Below are positions 6,336-13,066 of a stretch of DNA of 36,219 nt, one piece after another (position 1 is the stretch's first letter; every line of letters starts with the position of its first letter). A program made the position numbers and the translations under genes. A model generated the notes under the pieces. That model ran no database searches and was not told the DNA's origin. It was given only the letters and a program-made list of their open reading frames with translations. The DNA is taken from the NCBI GenBank assembly GCA_944368925.1, contig CALVXG010000020.1:1-36219 (forward strand). Reading direction: 5' to 3'. The stretch is from an uncultured Clostridia bacterium (lineage in GTDB: Bacteria; Bacillota; Clostridia; Christensenellales; Borkfalkiaceae).

Positions 6336-8405
6336 TCACCGCGTTAGCACAAATTCCACGCGGCGCGTACCGATGTCGCACCCCGCTACCTTTACCTTGC
6401 ACCTGTCGCCGATTTTGTAAGAGTGCCGCGCCCCTTTGAGCAAATACCGCTCTTCCGAAAAGATATATTCGTCCTCCGGCAGGCTCTCGATCTTTACCAA
6501 CCCTTCCACCGTATTGGGAAGTTCGACAAAAATCCCGAACGCAGTCACCCCCGAAATCACGCCCTCGAATTCCTCGCCCATGTGCGAACGCATATACCAC
6601 GTCTTGTACAGCTCGTCGACCGCGCGTTCCGCATCGTCCGCCCGCCGCTCGCTCGCCGAACAGCTGTTGGATGCGACGTTCACAAAATTCTTAAACCCTT
6701 GCTCCGCTTCTCCCGCCTGTCCGTCCAGGATCAGTTTCACGATCCTGTGCACCAGAAGGTCGGGATAACGGCGGATGGGCGACGTAAAATGACAGTAACA
6801 GCGCGACGCCAACCCGAAATGCCCGCAGTTTTCCGCGCTGTACCTCGCCTTGGACATCGAACGCAGCATCACGCGGTTGACGACCCGCGCCAGTTCCGAA
6901 TCTTTGAGCGATTCGAGTATCTTTTCGTACTCGCCGGGGCGCACGTTGTCGGGGTGAAACCTGACGCGTATGCCCAGTTCCTGCAGATACGTTTTCAGCC
7001 CCGCCGCCTTTTCCTCGCTCGGCTTCTCGTGTACCCTGTATATGAACGGCAGCTCGTACGCCGTCACAAATTCCGCGACCGTTTCATTCGCAAGGATCAT
7101 GAATTCCTCGATGATCCTGTGCGCCATCGTGCGCTTATACTCGCGCACGTCGATCTGCCCGTCCTTGCAGACGATCTGCGCTTCCTTGACGTCCAGATCG
7201 ATGCTCCCGCGCGCTTCGCGCTTTTTCATCAGTATCTGCGCCAGCTCGCGCATATCTTCGCACATCGGCACAAGATGCGCATATTCCTCGCACATTCGCT
7301 CGTCTCCGTCCAAAATCGACGCAATTTTCGTATACGTCATTCGATTTTGCGAACGAATCACTCCCTTTACGATGCGGCTGTCTTTCACCTTTCCCTTCCT
7401 GTCCACGCGCATGACGCAGGAAAGCGTATAGCGGTCTTCCCCTTCGTTCAGCGAGCAGATGCCGTTGGAAAGCTCCTTGGGCAGCATGGGAAGGACGCGG
7501 TCGGGAAAATACACGCTCGTGCCGCGCGCGAACGCTTCTTTGTCCAACGCGCCGCCGCGCCGCACGTAGTGCGTGACGTCCGCAATGTGCACCGACAGCA
7601 AAAAGTCTTTTCCGTCCCGTTCGACATGGACGGCGTCGTCAAAATCGCGCGAATCTTCGCCGTCGATGGTAATGACAAGATCGCCGCGAAAATCGGTGCG
7701 GCCCTCCGCGCGGACGGGTTCCGCGCTCACCCTGCGCGCTTCCGCCAGGACTTTTTGCGGAAATTCTTCTGCAAGCTCCTGGGTGCGGATGATCGCTTCC
7801 TCTTCCGTTTCCAGATCGCCGCCCTGGCCCAAGACTTCCACGATCTCTCCCTCGGGGTCGCGCCCCTCGGGATAGCCGACGATCTTCACGAGCACCTTTT
7901 CGCCCGTATACGCTCTGAGCCCTGCAACGATCCGCACGGGCTCGCAGAACTTCCGCTCGTCCGCTTCCACCTTCCCGCAGCGGCGGTCTCTGTAATACGT
8001 CCCCGTCAGCTGCGGCATGCCGCGCGACACAATTGAATACACGGCCGCTTCGTCGCCGCGTTCCCCGCCGACTATGCGTGCAAACACCGTGTCCCCGTGC
8101 AGCGCCCCGTGCAGCGATTTGTGCGGAATAAACAGATCGCTTTCGCCCTCGCGCAGCAAAAACGCAAACCCGCGCTCGTTGCCCTGGATCCTGCCCAGCA
8201 CAAGCCCCAGATCTTCGGGCAATACATACCTGCCGCGCTCGTCGCACACAATGACGCCTTCCCGCTCCAGCTCCGTCAGCATGCGATGAATGCTCTCACG
8301 CTCGCCCTTTCCGCCCGCGCCGAGCAGTCCGCAGATCTGTGAAAACTTCTTGTAACAAAGCTCTCCCGTATTGAATTTTTCCTTTATGATTTCGATTGCC
8401 GTCAT
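6336..8405 (-). CDS. rnr: Ribonuclease R
   Basis: RNase R is a 3'-to-5' exoribonuclease that unwinds structured RNA and, with SmpB-tmRNA, removes defective mRNA. The 689 residues carry, in order: an N-terminal winged-helix region (1-65), cold-shock domains (about 65-220), the RNB catalytic domain (about 240-565) with the metal-binding TIDGEDSRDFDDAV motif, FTSPIRRYPDLLVHR near its end, and a C-terminal S1 domain (about 610-685) with EFEGVISGVTAFGIFVEL. The protein stops right after S1, so it lacks the long basic tail of E. coli RNase R. The start has AGAGAGG upstream. It follows the secG terminator, and no clear promoter of its own was seen. Confidence 0.97.
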   Translation of the reverse strand: MTAIEIIKEKFNTGELCYKKFSQICGLLGAGGKGERESIHRMLTELEREGVIVCDERGRYVLPEDLGLVLGRIQGNERGFAFLLREGESDLFIPHKSLHGALHGDTVFARIVGGERGDEAAVYSIVSRGMPQLTGTYYRDRRCGKVEADERKFCEPVRIVAGLRAYTGEKVLVKIVGYPEGRDPEGEIVEVLGQGGDLETEEEAIIRTQELAEEFPQKVLAEARRVSAEPVRAEGRTDFRGDLVITIDGEDSRDFDDAVHVERDGKDFLLSVHIADVTHYVRRGGALDKEAFARGTSVYFPDRVLPMLPKELSNGICSLNEGEDRYTLSCVMRVDRKGKVKDSRIVKGVIRSQNRMTYTKIASILDGDERMCEEYAHLVPMCEDMRELAQILMKKREARGSIDLDVKEAQIVCKDGQIDVREYKRTMAHRIIEEFMILANETVAEFVTAYELPFIYRVHEKPSEEKAAGLKTYLQELGIRVRFHPDNVRPGEYEKILESLKDSELARVVNRVMLRSMSKARYSAENCGHFGLASRCYCHFTSPIRRYPDLLVHRIVKLILDGQAGEAEQGFKNFVNVASNSCSASERRADDAERAVDELYKTWYMRSHMGEEFEGVISGVTAFGIFVELPNTVEGLVKIESLPEDEYIFSEERYLLKGARHSYKIGDRCKVKVAGCDIGTRRVEFVLTR

Positions 8406-8455
8406 CTTTGTCCTCTCTGTCCCTTTCCGTTTCGCTCGCCTGCGCCCCTTTCCTT

Positions 8456-8493
8456 TTATAAAAAGAAAAGCGGCTATTCGTCAGAATAGCCGC
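8456..8493 (-). terminator. Terminator after secG
   Basis: Minus-strand hairpin of 10 bp, GCGGCTATTC (8484-8493) with GAATAGCCGC (8470-8479) and a 4-nt loop. TTTTCTTTTT follows. It separates secG from rnr, at least partly. Confidence 0.85.
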
Positions 8494-8508
8494 CGAAATC
8501 GTCGCAAG

Positions 8509-8841
8509 TTATGCCGCAACGCCCCAGATCGTACCGAATTGCAAAACAAAGAACAATACCGCCAATACGCCGAGCACGATCAGAGAAATGGTCGTCCATT
8601 TCTTCATCTTGCTCTCCATCGACCTGCCCTTGTTCTTACCGAAGAAGGTTTCGCTGCTCCCGCCGAGTGCGTCGATACCCGTAGAGTTCCCCGGTTGGAA
8701 CAATACGATCACGATCGCGACGATCGCTGCCAAAACCATCAGCGCCAAAAGTACGAGGCTGACTATCTGATATACTGTCCAAACTCCGTCGCTCGGCAAC
8801 GGAGCCAGCATGTTATTGATCATTGACATCATGTCGGGCAT
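8509..8841 (-). CDS. secG: Protein-export membrane protein SecG
   Basis: SecG is the small third subunit of the SecYEG translocon. The 110-residue protein has two hydrophobic helices (about 24-46 and 88-106) joined by the family's signature loop: VLFQPGNSTGIDALGGSSETFFGKNKGRS. The N-terminus is longer than usual and Met-rich, with in-frame ATGs at codons 4, 5 and 7. I kept the first ATG because GGGGAG lies 9 bp before it. The gene has a strong promoter of its own and a terminator directly after it, so it is probably a single-gene unit between gpmI and rnr. Confidence 0.94.
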   Translation of the reverse strand: MPDMMSMINNMLAPLPSDGVWTVYQIVSLVLLALMVLAAIVAIVIVLFQPGNSTGIDALGGSSETFFGKNKGRSMESKMKKWTTISLIVLGVLAVLFFVLQFGTIWGVAA

Positions 8842-8888
8842 AATTCTTCACTCCCCTAAGCTGACTTTTTAAAATCCAATGCTTGTAT

Positions 8889-8917
8889 AGTATAGCATAA
8901 CAAACAGGATTTTTCAA
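8889..8917 (-). promoter_or_regulatory. secG promoter
   Basis: Minus strand: TTGAAA (8912-8917), a 17-bp spacer ending in TGC, then TATACT (8889-8894). It is a near-consensus promoter with an extended -10. Confidence 0.85.
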
Positions 8918-8965
8918 CCGTTTTTTATCCGCTTTTGCACGATTTTTTCAGATTTTCAAATTTTT

Positions 8966-10504
8966 TCAGCGCTCGATCAGCGTCTTGCCCGTCATTTCCG
9001 CAGGCACGGCCATGCCCATCATGTCCAGAAGGGTCGGCGCCAGATCCGCAAGCACCCCGCCCGAACGCAGTTTTGCGCCCTTGTATGCGTCGCAGACCAG
9101 AACCACAGGCACCGGGTTCGTCGTGTGCGCCGTAAACGGTGAACCGTCTTCCGCGATCATCTTGTCCGCGTTTCCGTGATCCGCCGTCAAAAGCGCGCCG
9201 CCGCCCATTTCCAGAATCTTTTTGAGCACCTTGTCCACGCAGTCGTCCACCGCCGCGACCGCTTTCTCCGCCGCTTCCAGTACGCCCGTGTGTCCGACCA
9301 TGTCGCAGTTCGCAAAATTTAAAATCATCACGTCGTATTCGCCCGTCGAAAGCTGCTCGATCGCTTTCTCCGTCACTTCATACGCGCTCATCTCCGGCTT
9401 CAGATCGTACGTCGCCACCTTCGGCGAAGGAATCAGCACCCGCACTTCGTTCTTGTTCGGCTCTTCCACGCCGCCGTTAAAGAAAAACGTCACGTGCGCG
9501 TATTTCTCCGTCTCCGCGATGCGAAGCTGCTTCTTCCCCGAAGCGGCAAGATATTCGCCCAGCGTGTTTTTCAGGCTCTGCTTTTTGAACGCCACCTGCA
9601 CGTGCGTGAACGTCGCATCGTATTCCGTAAAACATACATAGTACGGCGCAAGATACCCCGTCTTCCTCTCAAATCCCGTAAAGTCGGGTTCGGTAAAGGC
9701 ACGGGTGATCTCCCGCGCACGGTCGGGACGGAAATTGAAAAAGATCACGCTGTCCCCTTTCTCCACAAGCGCCACGGGCTTCCCGTCTTTGACGACGTTC
9801 GTCGGCAGAATAAATTCGTCCGTCACTTCGCCCTTGTACGACTCTTCGATCGCTTCCGCCGCATCTTCGGCGTGGATCCCGTTCCCGAGCGTCAGCATCT
9901 CGTACGCCTTCGACACGCGCTCCCAACGGTTGTCACGGTCCATCGCATAATACCTTCCGCAAACCGACGCAACCGTACCGAATTTCAGTTCGTCCATCTC
10001 TTTCTGCAGCGCGCGCACAAATCCCGCGCCCGACGTGGGCGAAACGTCACGCCCGTCCATAAAACAATGCACGTACGCGTTGTCCAGCCCCTGCTCCTTG
10101 CACATCTTCAAAAGCGCGTACAGGTGCGTATTGTGAGAATGCACGCCGCCGTCCGACAAAAGCCCCCAGATATGCAGCTTCTTCCCGTTCTCCTTCGCAC
10201 TCTTCATCGCGCCCAGCAACGCTTCGTTTTTGAAAAATTCACCGTCTTCGATCTCTTTCGTGATCTTCGTCAGCTCCTGGTAGACAATCCTGCCCGCTCC
10301 CATGTTCAGATGCCCGACTTCCGAATTGCCCATCTGCCCGTCCGGAAGACCCACGCTCCTGCCCGACGCTCCCAGCTGCGACGAAGGATATTCCGCCATA
10401 TACTTCTTTACGTTCGGACTGCCCTCCAGAGCAATCGCATTGCCTTTCGTTTCGGGATTGATCCCGTATCCGTCCATGATTATGATCGCATAAGGTTTCT
10501 TCAT
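8966..10504 (-). CDS. gpmI: Phosphoglycerate mutase, cofactor-independent
   Basis: Converts 3- to 2-phosphoglycerate in glycolysis using two metal ions (usually Mn2+). The 512 residues match the family. Asp11 (IIIMDGYG) and the catalytic Ser61 (GQMGNSEVGHLNMG) are present. So are the HCFMDGRDVSPTSG segment (about residues 122-135) and the C-terminal metal site (TADHGNADKM, about 440-450). It lies upstream of secG on the same strand, an arrangement seen in many Firmicutes where eno often sits between them; eno is absent here. A consensus promoter precedes it. Confidence 0.98.
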   Translation of the reverse strand: MKKPYAIIIMDGYGINPETKGNAIALEGSPNVKKYMAEYPSSQLGASGRSVGLPDGQMGNSEVGHLNMGAGRIVYQELTKITKEIEDGEFFKNEALLGAMKSAKENGKKLHIWGLLSDGGVHSHNTHLYALLKMCKEQGLDNAYVHCFMDGRDVSPTSGAGFVRALQKEMDELKFGTVASVCGRYYAMDRDNRWERVSKAYEMLTLGNGIHAEDAAEAIEESYKGEVTDEFILPTNVVKDGKPVALVEKGDSVIFFNFRPDRAREITRAFTEPDFTGFERKTGYLAPYYVCFTEYDATFTHVQVAFKKQSLKNTLGEYLAASGKKQLRIAETEKYAHVTFFFNGGVEEPNKNEVRVLIPSPKVATYDLKPEMSAYEVTEKAIEQLSTGEYDVMILNFANCDMVGHTGVLEAAEKAVAAVDDCVDKVLKKILEMGGGALLTADHGNADKMIAEDGSPFTAHTTNPVPVVLVCDAYKGAKLRSGGVLADLAPTLLDMMGMAVPAEMTGKTLIER

Positions 10505-10539
10505 TTTTTCTTACCTCGCCTAAAACTCTTTTCCTTACT

Positions 10540-10568
10540 ATTATAGCTTATCCGCCCGTTTTTGGCAA
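10540..10568 (-). promoter_or_regulatory. gpmI promoter
   Basis: Minus strand: TTGCCA (10563-10568), 17 bp, TATAAT (10540-10545). The start codon follows about 35 bp after the -10, behind GAGGT. Confidence 0.85.
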
Positions 10569-10753
10569 GCCGCCAAACACCGTTTTTCCAAAAATCCCCG
10601 AATTTCCGCCCTTCCTTCCCCTCACCGAATTAGCGTTTTTCTGCCCTGTTTTTTCCGTTTTACCCCGTCTTACTTGTAAAATATAAAATATGATCGACGT
10701 TTTTATTGTTTTTGTTTGCTAAAATAATTGCACATTCTTTCACATGGTTTTAC

Positions 10754-10782
10754 TTGACAAACATTGACAAACGTGATATGAT
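10754..10782 (+). promoter_or_regulatory. Consensus promoter for the structured region before the XRE gene
   Basis: TTGACA (10754-10759), 17-bp spacer, TATGAT (10777-10782). The predicted start is near 10789, about 210 nt before the XRE start codon. A second TTGACA lies at 10785-10790, without a matching -10. Confidence 0.85.
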
Positions 10783-10788
10783 TGTTGA

Positions 10789-10985
10789 CAAGAACTATTG
10801 AGAAGGCCGCATGGGAAGCGGCAGAATTTGGGACATGACGGTAAGTTAGCCGTAAATTCAATTAAAGCGGGAACGCTCCTGTACTCTGCCCTTTCGGCAG
10901 CAATTCTGAAATACCGTTTTCGCTTGAATCTATGCTGACATCGGCGCATTAACGCAATCGGTTTGCGTTAAAATCTCACCCGCCG
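10789..10985 (+). ncRNA. Candidate structured RNA: separate small RNA or leader of the XRE gene
   Basis: The stretch after the promoter has no credible reading frame but folds by eye into a consistent plan. There is a 5' hairpin GCCGC (10806-10810)/GCGGC (10818-10822). A closing stem, AGAATT (10823-10828) with AATTCT (10902-10907), encloses three small hairpins: ACGG/CCGT (10838-10853), AGCG-GGAA-CGCT (10866-10877) and CTGCC/GGCAG (10886-10900). A 9-bp 3' hairpin follows at 10949-10971. TGAGA (10799-10803) and TCTCA (10974-10978) could pair as an outer stem around the whole. I cannot match it to a known riboswitch or to 6S RNA. No T-run follows, so a leader is as likely as a free RNA. Confidence 0.45.
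10949..10971 (+). promoter_or_regulatory. 23-bp inverted repeat upstream of the XRE gene, possible operator
   Basis: TTAACGCAA, 5 bp, TTGCGTTAA: perfect dyad symmetry, centred about 40 bp before the XRE start. XRE repressors often bind such palindromes and control themselves. It may instead be the last hairpin of the structured RNA described here. Confidence 0.45.
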
Positions 10986-11000
10986 GTTATCTATACGGTT

Positions 11001-11324
11001 ATGTTTGCAAAAATTTTAAAGACCTTGAGGAAAGAAAACGATACGACGCAATGCGAGTTGGCGGATAAGCTGGGCGTAAAACAGTCCACCGTCAGCAGCT
11101 GGGAAATCGGTCGTTCGCGTCCTACGTTCGAACAGATCATCGAAATTTCAAATATATTCAACACCAGTACTGATTATCTGCTCGGCAAATCGGACAGCGA
11201 AAACAACTACGTCTATACCGACAATAAAACCTTACAGAATTTTTACGTCGACTTCGGCAGACTTTCCAAGGCAGAACAGAATTTCATCGTAAAGAGCGTC
11301 CGCGCTTACGTTGAAAACAAATAA
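11001..11324 (+). CDS. XRE-family transcriptional regulator
   Basis: A 107-residue protein with an N-terminal lambda-repressor-like helix-turn-helix (about residues 5-60: LRKENDTTQCELADKLGVKQSTVSSWEIGRSRP, then FNTSTDYLLGKSD). A short C-terminal helical part (about 75-107: FGRLSKAEQNFIVKSVRAYVENK) probably mediates dimerisation. No Shine-Dalgarno is visible before the ATG, and the preceding bases are GTTATCTATACGGTT. It is preceded by a strong promoter and 200 nt of structured sequence with a palindrome, and followed by a terminator, so it is a single-gene unit. It is convergent with the YbhN-like gene. Its targets are unknown, and self-control is the simplest guess. Confidence 0.9.
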   Translation: MFAKILKTLRKENDTTQCELADKLGVKQSTVSSWEIGRSRPTFEQIIEISNIFNTSTDYLLGKSDSENNYVYTDNKTLQNFYVDFGRLSKAEQNFIVKSVRAYVENK

Positions 11325-11344
11325 CATTTGCCGTTATTGAAAAT

Positions 11345-11385
11345 CCTTTGGGAAAACTTACGTTTTCCGCAAAGGTATTTTCTTC
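11345..11385 (+). terminator. Terminator of the XRE gene
   Basis: CCTTTG-GGAAAAC (11345-11357) pairs with GTTTTCC-CAAAGG (11362-11375, one bulged G), followed by TATTTTCTT. Confidence 0.8.
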
Positions 11386-11454
11386 CCCCTTCAGTTAATA
11401 ATATTGATTGTTTTCAATAATTATTATCGCAGATCGGCGTATAATGTATTAACA

Positions 11455-11488
11455 AACGACCCGCAAATCTTTTGCGGGTCGTTTTTGC
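11455..11488 (+). terminator. 13-bp hairpin terminator
   Basis: AACGACCCGCAAA (11455-11467) and TTTGCGGGTCGTT (11471-11483) around TCT, then TTT. A TATAAT lies at 11440-11445 only 10 bp before it, without a good -35. Confidence 0.7.
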
Positions 11489-11499
11489 ATTATAAAACC

Positions 11500-11545
11500 A
11501 AATCATCCTTCCGCAAACTTGTTTTTGGAAGGATGATTTCTTTTT
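11500..11545. terminator. 13-bp hairpin, two-way terminator
   Basis: AAATCATCCTTCC (11500-11512) and GGAAGGATGATTT (11527-11539) with a 14-nt loop. CTTTTT follows on the plus strand and GGTTTTAT on the minus strand. It lies between convergent genes. Confidence 0.7.
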
Positions 11546-11584
11546 CAGATTTCTTTCACAGATTTTTTGCTCATTTCTTTTGCG

Positions 11585-11618
11585 AAAAGGCAGGGGACGC
11601 CGTACGGTGTCCCCTGCC
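11585..11618 (-). terminator. Terminator for the YbhN-like gene
   Basis: GGCAGGGGAC (11589-11598) and GTCCCCTGCC (11609-11618). On the minus strand it is followed by TTTTCGC. It lies about 115 bp after the stop of the YbhN-like gene, beyond the decayed duplicate of its 3' end. Confidence 0.6.
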
Positions 11619-11630
11619 CTGTTTCATTCT

Positions 11631-11712
11631 TTGTTCTCTCTTTCGCGCACCGTCTTCAAGAGCGAGTTCTCTTGTCCGTGCACAAACTTAAAGATCGTTA
11701 AATTTATGTCGG
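11631..11712 (-). pseudogene. Decayed duplicate of the 3' end of the YbhN-like gene
   Basis: Read on the minus strand, this stretch encodes, with one stop, HKFNDL*VCARTRELALEDGARKREQR. It aligns with the end of the adjacent intact gene (NLFDLLSLRKKRKKEMAFEDGARKNE) at a fixed offset of 102 bp. The match is strongest at GCACCGTCTTCAA (from 11647 and from 11749). It looks like a partial tandem duplication that has drifted, or the former end of a longer gene. Confidence 0.6.
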
Positions 11713-11732
11713 TTTGGCGGCTTTGCTTTTGC

Positions 11733-12968
11733 TCATTCGTTCTTTCGTGCACCGTCTTCAAAAGCCATTTCTTTTTTTCGTTTTTTGCGCAGGCTTAAAA
11801 GATCGAACAGATTCATGCCGATCCCCAGCACGATATAAGAGTAATACAGGACGAATCTCCAGATCAGCACATACCAGAACAGGACGCCCGAAGCGATCGA
11901 AGCAAACGCGAGCATGAAGACCGATTCGACCGCGCCCGAATTTCCGGGCGTGGGAATAAACACGGCGGCATACGTCGCATACATGGCCAGTCCCACGACC
12001 GTAAAGAACAGTTCCCACCCCGGCGTGACATATTGTCCGCACAGGGAGATCAGCAGAAAATACGGAATGATAAACTGTATGACAGGCTCCGCCATGCAGA
12101 GCAAAAAGAGAAGCAAAAACCACACGGGGTGACGGAAAATAAATTGCGAAAATACGGCGAAATCGTCCATCCATTTGCGTACGCGCGCCTGCATTTTTTC
12201 CGCATTTTTGACGATGCGGATCTTATGCAGGATCCTGACCCCAAGATTTGCGACCCAGGCCACCGCCTTCGGACAAAAGACCACAAACAGGACGACCACG
12301 GGGATCAATCCGTTGATGCTGAACCCGATCCAGCCGCAAATATACACCGTCGTGCGTGTGACGGGATCTTCGATCGCAGACAAAGTCCCCGCAAGACACC
12401 CCATCACCACGGCGGCAAAAATCGTCCACGCAAACATCTGCACGCCGTATTTTACCAGCGTCACCGAAGCACTGTTCGCCCCCGGCATTCCCTGCTTGTG
12501 CAGATAATAGATCTGCATCGGCTGTCCGCCCGTAGCCGTCGGGGTAATGTTCTCGTAATATTTCCCCGTCAGCGCAACTTTCATATCCTTGTGAAACCCC
12601 AGCCGAAATCCGTTGCACCTGTTCAACAACGTATATTTGAGCGAATCCAGCATGAATCCGACCACAAACAGCACCGCTACCAAAGCAAGGTACCAACCGT
12701 TCATGTTCGCGATCATCTCGCCGAAGGTCGCAGAATTTCCTTCCTGCAATGTGTTGCTCAACTGTACGAGCACCGAGATCACACACGCAATGATCACAAC
12801 CGAAACGATCGTAAATATTATGTTTTTCCGTTTCCGCTTTTTTACGGCTTCCGCAGAATCTTCCGCCGCCGCTTTTTCCGACGGGTTCTCAGGCTCTGAT
12901 ACGGTAATCACTTCCGCCCGTTCGTCTGTTTTTTCTTTCGGGTCAAGATTGTTTTCTTGTTTCTCCAT
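11733..12968 (-). CDS. YbhN/UPF0104-type membrane protein (lysyl-PG synthase membrane-domain fold)
   Basis: A 411-residue protein. The first 48 residues are soluble and highly charged (Glu/Lys-rich). About eight membrane helices follow, in the pattern of the flippase-like transmembrane domain of MprF and its stand-alone relatives (YbhN, AglD). Family marks are LTGKYYENITPTATGGQPMQIYYL (about residues 133-156) and a late FIPTPGNSGAVE segment (about 339-350). The C-terminal synthetase domain of MprF is absent, so it should not itself make lysyl-phosphatidylglycerol; lipid movement across the membrane is the family-based guess. An extended -10 promoter precedes it, with AGGAG very close to the ATG. 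A decayed copy of its 3' end lies downstream. Confidence 0.88.
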   Translation of the reverse strand: MEKQENNLDPKEKTDERAEVITVSEPENPSEKAAAEDSAEAVKKRKRKNIIFTIVSVVIIACVISVLVQLSNTLQEGNSATFGEMIANMNGWYLALVAVLFVVGFMLDSLKYTLLNRCNGFRLGFHKDMKVALTGKYYENITPTATGGQPMQIYYLHKQGMPGANSASVTLVKYGVQMFAWTIFAAVVMGCLAGTLSAIEDPVTRTTVYICGWIGFSINGLIPVVVLFVVFCPKAVAWVANLGVRILHKIRIVKNAEKMQARVRKWMDDFAVFSQFIFRHPVWFLLLFLLCMAEPVIQFIIPYFLLISLCGQYVTPGWELFFTVVGLAMYATYAAVFIPTPGNSGAVESVFMLAFASIASGVLFWYVLIWRFVLYYSYIVLGIGMNLFDLLSLRKKRKKEMAFEDGARKNE

Positions 12969-12997
12969 AACTCCTGTCGATCCGGTTTATTTGCAAC

Positions 12998-13006
12998 ATT
13001 GTACCA
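12998..13006 (-). promoter_or_regulatory. Extended -10 promoter of the YbhN-like gene
   Basis: Minus strand TGG followed by TACAAT (12998-13003), with a weak -35. It lies about 30 bp before the start codon. Confidence 0.5.
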
Positions 13007-13066
13007 TAAAACGTCTTTTGCCGCTACCAAATATATGCCGGATCACGAAAAAAAAGAAACAATTCT

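Noticed and set aside
5728-6600. Longer 290-codon version of the GNAT gene
   Set aside because: The extra N-terminus overlaps the rnr coding end in another frame and lacks a ribosome-binding site. The GNAT fold begins at 6243.
6423-8036. 537-codon open frame on the plus strand
   Set aside because: It lies wholly antisense to rnr, its product is Arg/His-rich without any recognisable domain, and rnr has intact catalytic motifs. It is a shadow of GC-rich codon usage.
10740-10949. 69-codon minus-strand frame upstream of the XRE gene
   Set aside because: It lies antisense to the promoter and structured region, has no ribosome-binding site, and its product resembles no protein.
10789-10985. 6S RNA
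   Set aside because: The region has the right size and a strong promoter, but I see no long rod with a central bubble. The proposed fold is branched, so I left it unnamed.
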